The translations under genes and the position numbers were made by a program. The notes under the pieces were generated by a model. That model had not been told where the DNA came from. It did not search any database and saw only the letters and a program-made list of their open reading frames with translations. This document shows positions 1 through 8,247 of a stretch of 64,000 bases of DNA, piece by piece (the first letter of the stretch is position 1; every line of letters starts with the position of its first letter). The stretch spans positions 1 through 64,000 of the forward strand of contig JBLWUQ010000013.1 of the NCBI GenBank assembly GCA_048268845.1. Reading direction: 5' to 3'. The DNA is from Muriiphilus sp048268845 (GTDB taxonomy: Bacteria; Pseudomonadota; Alphaproteobacteria; Rhodobacterales; Rhodobacteraceae).

Positions 1-619
1 CCAGCGCCTTGCGCGCCTTCACCCGGTCAAACCTCGGGTCTTCGTTGCTGGGGTCGTCGGCCCAGCCGATGCCGTGACGGCCGAGAAACCCGCGCAACTC
101 GTCCCGCCCCAGCCCCAGCGCCGGACGCAGAAAGCGCGCACCATCGCGGCTGAAGGCATCGGCCATCGCCGCCAGCCCGTCGACCCCGGCCTCGCGCGCC
201 AGTCGCATCAGGAAGGTTTCGGCCACGTCGTCGCGCGTGTGGCCCAGCGCCACCGCATCCAGCCCGCGCGTCCTGGCCCAACCGGCCAGCAGGCGGTAAC
301 GCGCATCGCGGGCCTCGGCCTGAAGGTTGCCGCTGCCGTCCCAGCCCTGCCATGTCAGGGTTTCATGCGCGATGCCAAGACCGGCGCAGGTTTCAGCGAC
401 ACGCGCCGCCTCATCCGCGCTCTCGGGTCGCAGGCCGTGGTCCACCGTCGCGGCCTCAAGCGTGACGCCGTGATCGGGCGCGCAGCTCGCGAGGACATGC
501 AACAGCGCCACGGAATCGCCGCCGCCCGACACGGCAACGCCCAGCCGGGTCATGCCGGTCCAGTCAAATCCTTCGCAAATCTCGTGCCGTAGCCGGGCAT
601 CTGCCCCGGTCAGTCGCAT
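1..619 (-). CDS. tilS: tRNA(Ile)-lysidine synthase, N-terminal part
   Basis: Cytosolic N-type ATP pyrophosphatase that puts lysidine on C34 of tRNA-Ile(CAU), so that it reads AUA and is charged with isoleucine. The PP-loop SGGGDS is at residues 31-36, followed by the family-typical VDHGLRPES and the GHTRDDVAET stretch. The window edge removes the C-terminal part; 206 codons are present. The ATG at 619 lies inside the last codons of cpoB (10-nt overlap), which points to translational coupling with the Tol-Pal operon upstream. Identity is secure from the PP-loop and surrounding motifs; completeness of the gene cannot be judged. Confidence 0.93.
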   Translation of the reverse strand, partial: MRLTGADARLRHEICEGFDWTGMTRLGVAVSGGGDSVALLHVLASCAPDHGVTLEAATVDHGLRPESADEAARVAETCAGLGIAHETLTWQGWDGSGNLQAEARDARYRLLAGWARTRGLDAVALGHTRDDVAETFLMRLAREAGVDGLAAMADAFSRDGARFLRPALGLGRDELRGFLGRHGIGWADDPSNEDPRFDRVKARKAL

Positions 620-1452
620 CCCAGCGCCTGGCGCGCGGCCTGCGCGGCAGGGACGGCGGAGGAGGCGGGAAAGCGGTTGAGGACTTCGCCCAGCGTGACG
701 CAGGCCTCGCTGACCTGGCCCAATTCGCCCAGTGCCGCGCCAAGTTTCAACAGCGCCTCGGGCGCGCGCGCGCCGTCCGGGTTGCCGGAAAAGCTGTCGA
801 GATAGGCGCGTGCGGCCTCGGACACCAACCCCTGACGCGCCAGCGCCTCGCCCAGCAGGAACTGCGCTTCGCCCGACATCGGCCCGCCGGTATAGGTCTG
901 TGCGAAATCGGCGAAAAGATCGGCAGCCAGCGGATAATCGCCCGAGTTGAACGCCGACAGCGCCGCGTCGTAATCCGCCTGTTCGCCAACCGCCAACTGG
1001 CCGCCGCCATCACCGACCGGCGCGGTCGGAAGGCTGGTCGTCGGCACGCTGGGCAATTCGCCGCCGCCCAGCGTCGAGGTCTCGCCCAGTTTCGTCACGT
1101 CGCCGCCTTCGAGTTCGACCAGCCGGTATTCGAGATCGCCGATCCGGTTGGTGCCGTCCTTGACGACCTGGTTGACGCGAAACTCAAGCTCTTCGGTCTT
1201 GCCGGTCAGGCGCTGGACCTGCGCCTCGATCGCGTTCACCCGGTCAAGCAGGGTGCCCGCGCCCGACGGCGCCGTGGCGCCGCCGGTGGTGTTCAGTTCG
1301 CGCCTCAGGCGCTGGATCTCGACGTGAAGGACGGTCAGTTCCTGACGAACGTCGGCCAGCGTCTGGGCGCGGTCCTGCGCCACCCCGCCGACCGGTATGC
1401 CAAGCATCACAACCGCGGCGCAAACCGCGACAAGCCGTTTTGAAAAGCCCAT
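610..1452 (-). CDS. cpoB: Cell division coordinator CpoB (YbgF)
   Basis: Periplasmic partner of TolA that links outer-membrane constriction with septal peptidoglycan synthesis. Of the 280 residues, about 1-26 form a signal peptide ending near GGVAQ. Residues about 30-115 are a predicted coiled coil (VRQELTVLHVEIQRLRREL and following heptads), the trimerisation segment of this family. After a Pro/Thr/Gly-rich linker, tetratricopeptide repeats fill residues about 155-280 (the region starting ADYDAALSAFNSGDY). It is the last Tol-Pal gene, 25 nt after pal, with an AAAGGA ribosome site before the ATG, and overlaps tilS by 10 nt. Confidence 0.93.
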   Translation of the reverse strand: MGFSKRLVAVCAAVVMLGIPVGGVAQDRAQTLADVRQELTVLHVEIQRLRRELNTTGGATAPSGAGTLLDRVNAIEAQVQRLTGKTEELEFRVNQVVKDGTNRIGDLEYRLVELEGGDVTKLGETSTLGGGELPSVPTTSLPTAPVGDGGGQLAVGEQADYDAALSAFNSGDYPLAADLFADFAQTYTGGPMSGEAQFLLGEALARQGLVSEAARAYLDSFSGNPDGARAPEALLKLGAALGELGQVSEACVTLGEVLNRFPASSAVPAAQAARQALGCD

Positions 1453-1477
1453 GGCCCCGTCCTTTCGCCGCCCCGCC

Positions 1478-1975
1478 CTAGCTGCCGAGGCCCGCCGTCA
1501 GCACCGTCACCGCGCGGCGGTTCTGGGCATAGCAGGTTTCGTCCGAGCAGATCGCCAGCGGGCGTTCCTTGCCATAGCTTATGGTCTTGAGCCGGTTCGG
1601 CGCAACGCCCCGGTCGATCAGGAAGGACTGCACCGCCGAAGCGCGGCGCGCGCCAAGGGCGAGGTTGTATTCGCGCGTGCCCTGTTCGTCGGCGTGGCCT
1701 TCGATCAGCGCGGTGTATTCCGGGTTCTCGCCCAGCCATGCCGCCTGTTTCGTCAGCACGTTCTGTGCCTCGGCCGACAGCGTCGACTGGTCGATCGCGA
1801 ACAGCACGCGGTCGCCGATGGTCTGCTGGAAATACGCCGGCGAGGTCGGATCGGAGGCCGAACCGGCGGCAAACGCCCCGCCCGCCGCGGCGGTATCGTC
1901 GAACCGGCTTTTCTTGTCGCATCCCGTCAGCGCCAGTGCACCGATCAGCATTGCGGCCATGATAACGTGTTTCAT
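1478..1975 (-). CDS. pal: Peptidoglycan-associated lipoprotein Pal
   Basis: Outer-membrane lipoprotein that tethers the outer membrane to peptidoglycan and is pulled to the division site by the Tol machine. The 165-aa product starts MKHVIMAAM; the lipobox LTGC puts the lipidated cysteine at residue 19. The OmpA-like peptidoglycan-binding domain covers about residues 55-163, with the signature GHADEQGTREYN and the NRRAV end. An in-frame upstream start is possible, but it would bury the lipoprotein signal, so the ATG at 1975 is chosen. A promoter candidate lies in the 95-nt gap to tolB, so pal-cpoB may have its own expression. Confidence 0.95.
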   Translation of the reverse strand: MKHVIMAAMLIGALALTGCDKKSRFDDTAAAGGAFAAGSASDPTSPAYFQQTIGDRVLFAIDQSTLSAEAQNVLTKQAAWLGENPEYTALIEGHADEQGTREYNLALGARRASAVQSFLIDRGVAPNRLKTISYGKERPLAICSDETCYAQNRRAVTVLTAGLGS

Positions 1976-2036
1976 CCTGAGTTCCTGTGTCTTGTGTTCG
2001 TTGTTCTGGTCGTTGTCTGGTCGCTCGATGCCCGCG

Positions 2037-2065
2037 ATCCTAGCAGGTCGCGAACGGTTTGGGAA
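2037..2065 (-). promoter_or_regulatory. Candidate promoter of pal-cpoB
   Basis: On the minus strand: -35 TTCCCA (2060-2065), 17-nt spacer, -10 TAGGAT (2037-2042) preceded by TGC, an extended -10. It lies in the tolB-pal gap, about 60 nt before the pal ATG. Each hexamer matches the consensus at 4 of 6 positions; no experimental support. Confidence 0.35.
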
Positions 2066-2070
2066 TCGGC

Positions 2071-3396
2071 CTAGTTCTGTAGCGGCCCCCATGACGGGTC
2101 CGAGGCGGCTTCGGGCGTCTGCACCCGGCGCAGGTTGCGCCCGGAGATGTCGACCGAGTAAAGCCCCGGCGCGCCTTCGGCGCCCTGGGTTTCGCGCGAG
2201 AACATGATCACCCGGCCATTGGGCGACCAGGTCGGCCCCTCGTCAAGGAACGAGGCCGTGAGCAGCCGCTCTTCCGAGCCGTCGACGCGCATCACCCCGA
2301 TATGAAAGCGCCCCGCGTTCTGCTTGGTGAAGGCCACCAGATCGCCGCGCGGCGACCAGACCGGCGTGGAATAGCGGCCCGGACCGAAGCTGATGCGATT
2401 GGCCTCGCCACCGCCCGCGGGCATGACGTAAAGCTGCTGCGTTCCGGAGCGGTCGCTCTCGAACACGATCTGACTGCCGTCGGGGGAATAGGACGGAGCG
2501 GTTTCGATCGCCGGCGTATCGGTCAGCCGGCGCAAGCCGCCGCCGCCCAGGTCCATCGCGTAGAGGTCGGTGTTGCCACCGCTCTCCAGCGAGAACACGA
2601 CGCCGCCGCCGTTCGGGCTGAAGCGCGGCGAGAAGGTCATGTTGCCGCTGCCGGTATCGAGCGCCTGGCGCCCGACGCTGGCCACGTCCAGCAGGTAGAT
2701 CCGCGGCGATCCGCCCTCATAGGAGGTATAGAGCACCCGGTCGCCGGTGGGCGAGAATCGCGGCGCCAGCACCAGCGAGTTCGAATCGGTCAGGTATTGC
2801 ACATTCGCGCCGTCGTAATCCATGATCGCCAGCCGCTTGCGCCTGGCGTCCTTGGGGCCGCTCTCGCTGACGAAGACGACGCGGCTGTCGAAATAGCCGT
2901 TCTCGCCGGTGATGCGGGAATAGACCACGTCGGACACCTTGTGCGCCATCCGCCGCCAGCCGGCGACGGTGCCCGAGAACTGCAACCCCTCGCCCAGCGG
3001 TGCGCCGGAAAAGACGTCAAACAGCCGGAACTTGACGCTGAGCGTGCCGCCCGGCCCGGTCGCGACCGCACCCGTGACCAGCGCCTGGGCGTTGATCGCC
3101 TTCCAGTCCGGATAGGACACGGGGGCGTCGAAACTGGTCACGTTGGCGATGAAGGCCGAAGCCGGGATCTCGCGAAACAGCCCGGTGCCGGCAAGGTCGG
3201 CCGCGACCACGCGGCTGATGTCGGCGGCATATTGCGCGCCGTCTCCGCCGTCGCCGACGAAGGTCGGGATGGCGAAGGGCAAAGGTTCGATGACGCCCTC
3301 GGTGATCTCGATCCGGAGCGGACCGGATTGCGCCCGGGCGGCCTGGGCCAGGCCGATCACGGCCAGCATCAGTGTCAGGATACGCAGCAGTTTCAT
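2071..3396 (-). CDS. tolB: Tol-Pal system beta-propeller protein TolB
   Basis: Periplasmic protein that binds Pal and is released by TolA, switching Pal between mobile and peptidoglycan-bound states. It has 441 residues with a signal peptide about 1-22 (ending AQAARAQ). Residues about 25-160 form the N-terminal alpha/beta domain. From about 185 to the C-terminus there are six PD40/WD40-like blades, each carrying an FSP.G or WSP.G core (for example LAPRFSPTGDRVLYTS and STPVWSPRGDLVAFT). The ATG at 3396 shares four bases with the tolA stop (ATGA), so the two are coupled. Length and architecture are normal for the family. Confidence 0.96.
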   Translation of the reverse strand: MKLLRILTLMLAVIGLAQAARAQSGPLRIEITEGVIEPLPFAIPTFVGDGGDGAQYAADISRVVAADLAGTGLFREIPASAFIANVTSFDAPVSYPDWKAINAQALVTGAVATGPGGTLSVKFRLFDVFSGAPLGEGLQFSGTVAGWRRMAHKVSDVVYSRITGENGYFDSRVVFVSESGPKDARRKRLAIMDYDGANVQYLTDSNSLVLAPRFSPTGDRVLYTSYEGGSPRIYLLDVASVGRQALDTGSGNMTFSPRFSPNGGGVVFSLESGGNTDLYAMDLGGGGLRRLTDTPAIETAPSYSPDGSQIVFESDRSGTQQLYVMPAGGGEANRISFGPGRYSTPVWSPRGDLVAFTKQNAGRFHIGVMRVDGSEERLLTASFLDEGPTWSPNGRVIMFSRETQGAEGAPGLYSVDISGRNLRRVQTPEAASDPSWGPLQN

Positions 3397-4457
3397 TTGA
3401 TCCTCATGTTCTCCGGATTGAACGTCATTTCAATCTCGCGCCATTGTTCATATTTGTCACTCGGCAGATTATAGCCGTTTGCCCCGCAGCGGATGATCGC
3501 GCGCCGTGCCGCCTCGAAGGCGGTGTTGGTCGCGGCCGGATTGGGACCGTCGGACGAGATCATCCGGACGGCCTCCGGCTGGCCCCCACGCGACATGCTT
3601 ACCAGAACAACAACGGTCGTGGCCATGGCATCGGTCGAGGACGAGCCGAGGTTCCAGCATTGCGACACGGCAACGCGCAACCCGTCCTTCTCGCCGCGCG
3701 TCAGCGGCGGGCCCGAAGGCACCTGCGGGCTGGGCGGGGTCGGCGTGGCGGTGTCGTTCAGGATGTCGGCCAGCGCGTCGTCGACCGCGCTGTCGATGGC
3801 GTCGGTCAGGTCCGGTGTGGGCGTCGGGGTGGGCGGCGGCGTCGGTCGCGCGGTTTCGACCGGCGGGCGCGGACGGTCCGGCCGGGCCTGCGGGCGGATC
3901 GACGTCACCGGGGCCGAGGACGGGGTTTCCGCCTCGGTCACGATTTCGGTGGTCGCCTCCTCGGGCGCGGTCGCGGGCAGTTCCTCGACCGGCTGGTCGG
4001 TCGCAACATCGGCGGGCGTCGTGTCCTCGATCACCTCGGGGCCGGGCTCGACATTGGGCTCGGGCGCGGGGGCGACCTCGGGCGCGACGCGGTCGGCCTC
4101 GGGCGGGGTCGGGTCGGTGTCGGTCCGGGTCTCGGGCGTTGGCGGCACGGCGGGCGGCGCGGGCGGCTCCGGCACCGGGTCGGGTTCCGGCTCGGGTTCG
4201 GGTTCTGGCTCGGGTTCGGGCTCGACCACCGGGCGCTCGGGCCGCGCGGGTGGCGCGGTGGTGACTTCCGGCGCCAGCGCCGGGGCCTCGGGCCGGGGTT
4301 CGGCAGTCATCGCCGCGAATTCCTCGGCCGAAATGATCGACACCTCGGCGACGTTCAGCAAGGGTTCATCATTCGCACGCGTGATGAAGCCCCCGAACAG
4401 AAGCCACAGGATCAGCGTGACATGCGCGATCCCCGAGATGATGTAGCCGGTCTTCAT
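3393..4457 (-). CDS. tolA: Cell envelope integrity protein TolA
   Basis: Inner-membrane protein that spans the periplasm and carries the proton-driven force of TolQR to TolB/Pal. Of the 354 residues, about 4-23 form the membrane anchor (ISGIAHVTLILWLLFGGF). The middle is an extended Pro/Glu/Ala-rich rod including an uninterrupted Glu-Pro repeat of about 17 residues. The last about 100 residues are the TolA/TonB-like C-terminal domain. Sequence outside anchor and C-terminal domain is low-complexity, so assignment rests on these two and on position between tolR and tolB. It starts 10 nt after the tolR stop. Confidence 0.9.
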   Translation of the reverse strand: MKTGYIISGIAHVTLILWLLFGGFITRANDEPLLNVAEVSIISAEEFAAMTAEPRPEAPALAPEVTTAPPARPERPVVEPEPEPEPEPEPEPDPVPEPPAPPAVPPTPETRTDTDPTPPEADRVAPEVAPAPEPNVEPGPEVIEDTTPADVATDQPVEELPATAPEEATTEIVTEAETPSSAPVTSIRPQARPDRPRPPVETARPTPPPTPTPTPDLTDAIDSAVDDALADILNDTATPTPPSPQVPSGPPLTRGEKDGLRVAVSQCWNLGSSSTDAMATTVVVLVSMSRGGQPEAVRMISSDGPNPAATNTAFEAARRAIIRCGANGYNLPSDKYEQWREIEMTFNPENMRIK

Positions 4458-4466
4458 GGCGCTCGG

Positions 4467-4934
4467 TTATTGCCCGTCCATGGTTGGCCCGCCGGTGTCC
4501 GTCACCAGCCCGATATTGTAAAAGCCCCCGGAGTTCAGCGCCCCCATCACCTGCGCCACAACCTCGTAGGGCACCCGTCCGTCGGCGCGCAGGAAGATCT
4601 TGTCGTCGGTGCGCTCGGCGGAGATGGCGCGCAGCTTGGCGATCAACTCGTCCTGCGCGATTTCGGTCTTCATCAGCGCGATGGTGCCCTCGGCGGTGAT
4701 CGAAATGGTCAGCGGCTCCTCCTCGACCGAGGGCAGCGGCGTGGCCGCCGTTTTCGGCAGCTCCACCGGCACGCCGACCGTCATCAAGGGCGCAGCCACC
4801 ATGAAGATGATCAGGAGCACCAGCATCACGTCGACCATCGGCGTGATGTTGATCTCGGACATCATCCCGCGATGCCGCCCCCGACGCCTGCCCCGGCGCG
4901 CGCGTGGCTTGCCCTGCTGAACGGACCCGGCCAT
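4467..4934 (-). CDS. tolR: Biopolymer transport protein TolR (ExbD family)
   Basis: Proton-channel subunit that works with TolQ to energise TolA. The 155-aa product has an Arg-rich cytoplasmic N-terminus (about residues 6-22), then MMSEINITPMVDVMLVLLII, holding the conserved membrane aspartate (VDVML) of the ExbD/TolR family, and a periplasmic domain to the C-terminus. The ATG at 4934 is chosen because it follows the tolQ stop by one nucleotide; an in-frame start 12 codons upstream would overlap tolQ. Confidence 0.95.
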   Translation of the reverse strand: MAGSVQQGKPRARRGRRRGRHRGMMSEINITPMVDVMLVLLIIFMVAAPLMTVGVPVELPKTAATPLPSVEEEPLTISITAEGTIALMKTEIAQDELIAKLRAISAERTDDKIFLRADGRVPYEVVAQVMGALNSGGFYNIGLVTDTGGPTMDGQ

Positions 4935-4935
4935 G

Positions 4936-5631
4936 TCAGCTGTCCAACTGACGGCTGAGGATGGTGGCAAACTCGTCGGCGAACGCCTCCCAGCCGGCGA
5001 CGATGGTGTCGCTGTCGGCGGTCAGCTTGTTGTAGAAGATCAGGGCCGGGATCGCGGCGAGCAGGCCAAGGCCGGTGGCCAGAAGCGCCTCGGCGATGCC
5101 GGGCGCGACCACCGCGAGGCTGGTGTTCTGCTGCTGGGCGATCTCCATGAAGGCATGCATGATGCCCCAGACCGTGCCGAACAGCCCGATGAAGGGCGCC
5201 GACGAGGCCACCGTGGCCAGAAAGCTCAGCCCCTGGTTCAGGGTTTCGGCCTCTTTCGCGATCGCCACGTCCATCGAGCGGTCGATCCGGCTCTGCGCCC
5301 CCGCGATCAGCCCGCCATCGGCCCGGTGCGACCGGCGCCACTCGAGCATCCCGGAGGCGAAGACCTTTTCCGACGACCCCGTCGGCGTCGCGCCGACCTG
5401 GTCGAACAGCTCATCCAGCGGCTCGCCCGACCAGAAGGCCTGGTCGAAAACCGAGGCTTCGGCCCGCGCGCGGCGGTATTGCATGAACTTGGTGACGATG
5501 ATCGCCCATGAATAGAATGATGCGGCGATGAGCAGGATCATCACCAGCTTCACGATCAGCGTAGAACGCAGGAATAGCGACCAGAACGAAAAATCGATCT
5601 GTTGCGCCATGGCGAGTGTTTCGGATTCCAT
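4936..5631 (-). CDS. tolQ: Tol-Pal proton channel protein TolQ (ExbB/MotA family)
   Basis: Inner-membrane pentamer subunit surrounding the TolR dimer and converting proton flow into movement of TolA. 231 residues from the ATG at 5631, preceded by GAGGCAG; an adjacent TTG is an inferior alternative. Three membrane segments are visible: about 22-45 (VKLVMILLIAASFYSWAII), about 135-158 (FLATVASSAPFIGLFGTVWG) and about 172-196 (ALLATGLGLLAAIPALIF). The SAPFIGLFGTVWGI motif is diagnostic for ExbB/TolQ. First gene of the tolQRAB-pal-cpoB run; a promoter candidate lies upstream. Confidence 0.95.
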   Translation of the reverse strand: MESETLAMAQQIDFSFWSLFLRSTLIVKLVMILLIAASFYSWAIIVTKFMQYRRARAEASVFDQAFWSGEPLDELFDQVGATPTGSSEKVFASGMLEWRRSHRADGGLIAGAQSRIDRSMDVAIAKEAETLNQGLSFLATVASSAPFIGLFGTVWGIMHAFMEIAQQQNTSLAVVAPGIAEALLATGLGLLAAIPALIFYNKLTADSDTIVAGWEAFADEFATILSRQLDS

Positions 5632-5680
5632 CAATCTGCCTCGTTCGCACCATCTCTGTCGGACGGCTGTATGGGTGAAA

Positions 5681-5708
5681 ACTACAAGAAATAAACGGGG
5701 AAAGCCAA
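5681..5708 (-). promoter_or_regulatory. Candidate tolQ promoter
   Basis: The 110-nt gap between ybgC and tolQ is the most AT-rich stretch nearby. On the minus strand it holds -35 TTGGCT (5703-5708), a 16-nt spacer and -10 TGTAGT (5681-5686), about 50 nt before the tolQ ATG. Weak -10; visual call only. Confidence 0.3.
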
Positions 5709-5741
5709 CACATCCGCGTCATCGGCGCTGTTTTGGCGCAT

Positions 5742-6131
5742 TCAGTGCAAGGACAGGCGGATATTCGCCGGCAAACGCGCCGGCTGGCCGGTCTCGGTCA
5801 GGGCCACAAGCGTCACTTTCGCGGCGAACAGATCGGTGCCGCCACGCCTGACGATCTGGTTGAGCACGATCCGCACGCCGGTCACGGCCGCGACACTGGT
5901 CTCGACCACGAGCTGGTCGTCAAACCGCGCCGGGCTGAGGTAATCCGCCTCAAGATGGCGCACCGCAAAGACGATGCCGCCCTGCTCTTTCAACGCCACC
6001 TGATCGACGCCACGCTCGCGCACCATCTCGGTGCGGGCGCGTTCGATGAATTTCAGGTAATTGGCGTAATAGACGATGCCGGCAAGGTCGGTATCCTCGT
6101 AATAGACGCGCAGGGGGAAGTGGTGGGTCAT
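5742..6131 (-). CDS. ybgC: Acyl-CoA thioesterase YbgC (hot-dog fold)
   Basis: Cytosolic thioesterase of the 4-hydroxybenzoyl-CoA thioesterase family, commonly the first gene of tol-pal clusters; family members hydrolyse short-chain or ACP-bound acyl thioesters. 129 residues. The active-site segment YYEDTDLAGIVYYANYLKFI at about residues 9-28 carries the catalytic Asp in the canonical hot-dog loop. Its ATG overlaps the stop of the beta-helix gene upstream (ATGA at 6128-6131), so it is translated with that gene rather than starting the tol operon itself. Substrate here is not known. Confidence 0.92.
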   Translation of the reverse strand: MTHHFPLRVYYEDTDLAGIVYYANYLKFIERARTEMVRERGVDQVALKEQGGIVFAVRHLEADYLSPARFDDQLVVETSVAAVTGVRIVLNQIVRRGGTDLFAAKVTLVALTETGQPARLPANIRLSLH

Positions 6132-7663
6132 TTTCCATCGGTCCGTATCAGGCCGGAAAACCCGGCAACTGCCAGCAGCGAGAGCGCCCAGCCCAGAGCG
6201 ATGTGAAGCCAGAGATAGGCGCGGGCCAACCGGCCAAAGGTAGACGCGCGGTCATCGGGGATCCAATAGCCCTGCATTTCCAGATCGACAATGGGCAGCA
6301 ATGTATCGGCCGAATAGATCGCCGCGTTGAAACCGGGGTAGGAGCGCGCGGCGGGCATCTCGAAAAAACAGGCCAGCCGCGTTTTGGGGTCCGGGGTCGT
6401 GTCCGGGTTGGCGCATTGCACCCATTCCGCGCCGCGCAGCACCACCGGCTGGTTCGGCTTGATCGCGCCCACGGCTTCAGCCCCGGCGAAAACGAACAGG
6501 CCGACCAGCCAGAACAGCGCCAGCCAGACGAAGGCGAGCAGCGGCTGGTGGCCATAGCGCACGGTGGCGCCCAGCATCCGGTCCCAGACCGAGGCGAAAA
6601 TGGCGTCCTCGAACAACAGCGCCTTGCGGCGGCTGGCGCGCAGGGCGCGACGCTGGCGCTTCTCCTTCTCGATCAGAACAGCGCGCGCGTCGACCCGATG
6701 CCCCATCTCGCGCAGCACCTTGGCCAGGTGCTCCCAGGGCTGCGGCCAGAAGTCGTCGCCCCAATGCACCTCGTCCTGCAGGCTCAGCCAGCGGATGCGG
6801 GCATCGGCATCGATGTCCCTGCCGGTGAAAGCACCGTAGCGGCAGCGGTTGAGCACAAGGTCGCGCGGGCCGAGCCAACTCGCCGCCTCGTCGGCAAGGC
6901 TTCCGATCTGAGCTTCCGTCATGTCGAGAACGCCGTCAACCTTTGCGCCATTGCGCAGGATGAAGCTGCCAGTGATTTTTGAACCTTCGAGAGCGAGCGC
7001 CTTTTTCGGTGCGTGCGCCTTGAGCCGCGCGCCGACGCAGTCAAGGTCGCCGCCGACAGTTGCGCCGCCGAGTTGCACCGCTCCCGCAGCCTCGGTCCCT
7101 CTCATGGCCACACTGCCCTTCACCGTGAGGCCGTCGGCATTAAGCGCAACCCTGTCAGCCCCGCCCCGGAATTTTGCGCCGGAGAAATCGAGGTCACCGC
7201 TTAGTGTCGCGCTGAGCAACCGCACGGTGCCTTCAACGTCAGCCCCGCGAAGGAACACACTGCTCTGCGCTTCAAGGCGGTCTGCCCCCAGGCCCGGCAA
7301 ACGGCTGCCATTCAGGATCAGGTTATCGATCACCGCCGAGCGCAGCACCGGAGCAACGTCGAAATGGCAGTCGATCAGCGCAAGATCGCGCGGGATGCGA
7401 CAGCCTTCGAGGTCCAGCACCCCGGTGATCCGCGCGCCCATGATCCGAACGCCTTTCTCATGCACCCGCGCATCGGACTTCTCCAGCCCCTCCATCCTGT
7501 CCAGCACCAGTTCGCGCAGAAATGCGGCGCGGATTTGCCGCTCCGGCCCGGCCGCCGCGTCGGGACGGTCGGTGCCGCCAATGGGAACAGTCTTGCCCGA
7601 CGACAGGCCCGCCAGCAGCGTCTGTTCACCGGCCAGCAGAGGTTCGAAGTCCCTGATATGCAC
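6128..7663 (-). CDS. Beta-helix (pentapeptide-like) membrane protein of unknown function
   Basis: I do not recognise a function. From the GTG at 7663 (preceded by GAGGGGAC) the product has 511 residues; a TTG 12 codons upstream, next to the thpR stop, is an alternative. Residues about 60-270 consist of about 20-residue coils with phrases such as GVLDLEGCRIP, GDLDFSGAKF, GAVQLGGATVGGDL and GVLDMTEAQIG, indicating a right-handed beta-helix related to pentapeptide repeats. After a basic linker there are hydrophobic segments at about 380-405 and 485-508. Homologues are sometimes labelled membrane-associated oxidoreductase; no redox motif is visible. It ends inside the ybgC start codon. The 6.9-7.6 kb part looks less biased to C/G-ending codons than its neighbours. 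Confidence 0.8.
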   Translation of the reverse strand: MHIRDFEPLLAGEQTLLAGLSSGKTVPIGGTDRPDAAAGPERQIRAAFLRELVLDRMEGLEKSDARVHEKGVRIMGARITGVLDLEGCRIPRDLALIDCHFDVAPVLRSAVIDNLILNGSRLPGLGADRLEAQSSVFLRGADVEGTVRLLSATLSGDLDFSGAKFRGGADRVALNADGLTVKGSVAMRGTEAAGAVQLGGATVGGDLDCVGARLKAHAPKKALALEGSKITGSFILRNGAKVDGVLDMTEAQIGSLADEAASWLGPRDLVLNRCRYGAFTGRDIDADARIRWLSLQDEVHWGDDFWPQPWEHLAKVLREMGHRVDARAVLIEKEKRQRRALRASRRKALLFEDAIFASVWDRMLGATVRYGHQPLLAFVWLALFWLVGLFVFAGAEAVGAIKPNQPVVLRGAEWVQCANPDTTPDPKTRLACFFEMPAARSYPGFNAAIYSADTLLPIVDLEMQGYWIPDDRASTFGRLARAYLWLHIALGWALSLLAVAGFSGLIRTDGK

Positions 7664-7701
7664 CCGGTTTCGTCCCCTCGCCGCGTCGCCCTGCGACAAC
7701 C

Positions 7702-8247
7702 TTAGCGGGCAAGATCGACACTGGCCAGCGGCAGGTGCAGCGGCCCCTCGGGGCGCAGGTGCGACTCGTAGAGCGTGACGCTGGTGGCCATCGCAGGCGG
7801 CGTTGCGAACGTGCCGTTGAGGTGCAGGAAATCGGCCAGCCTGCGCTCGTCCCTGGGGCCGAGCGTTCGTGGCAGGCGCGCAATGGTCACATGCGGGCGA
7901 AAGCGCTCGCGCCTCAGGTCGATCCCCGCGCCGCGCGCCGCGCGCACCACCTTTTCGTGCAGGCGCGTCAGCTCCGGCGTCGCGACGGCGGCGGCGAACA
8001 CCAGCCCCGGCTTGCGCCCGCCGAACAGATCGAGCCCGCGCAAGGTCAGCTCCACCGGCGCCAGCGCCAGCCCTTCGAGCGACAGCGCCAGTTCGGCCAG
8101 TGCCGCCCTGTTCACATCGCCCAGAAACGCCAGCGTCAGGTGCATGTTGTCCTCCGGCACCGCGCGCCCGACATCGAGCCCGGCTTGCAGGCGGGTCAGG
8201 GGCAAGAGCACCTCCTCGGGCAGATCGAGCGCGACAAAGGCCCGCAT
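7702..8247 (-). CDS. thpR: RNA 2',3'-cyclic phosphodiesterase ThpR (LigT family)
   Basis: 2H-phosphoesterase family enzyme that opens 2',3'-cyclic phosphates on RNA ends (formerly 2'-5' RNA ligase). 181 residues. Both catalytic HxTx motifs are present: HLTL at 36-39 in NMHLTLAFLG and HVTI at 119-122 in FRPHVTIARL. Its ATG at 8247 overlaps by one base the end of the methyltransferase gene, so the genes are probably co-translated. Length is typical. Physiological substrate in bacteria is unclear. Confidence 0.92.
   Translation of the reverse strand: MRAFVALDLPEEVLLPLTRLQAGLDVGRAVPEDNMHLTLAFLGDVNRAALAELALSLEGLALAPVELTLRGLDLFGGRKPGLVFAAAVATPELTRLHEKVVRAARGAGIDLRRERFRPHVTIARLPRTLGPRDERRLADFLHLNGTFATPPAMATSVTLYESHLRPEGPLHLPLASVDLAR

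Noticed and set aside
3900..4280. Glu-Pro repeat as a DNA tandem repeat or mobile sequence
   Set aside because: It is the normal low-complexity rod of TolA, in frame.
6128..7663. Oxidoreductase label often given to the beta-helix protein
   Set aside because: No nucleotide-, flavin-, heme- or metal-binding motif is visible.
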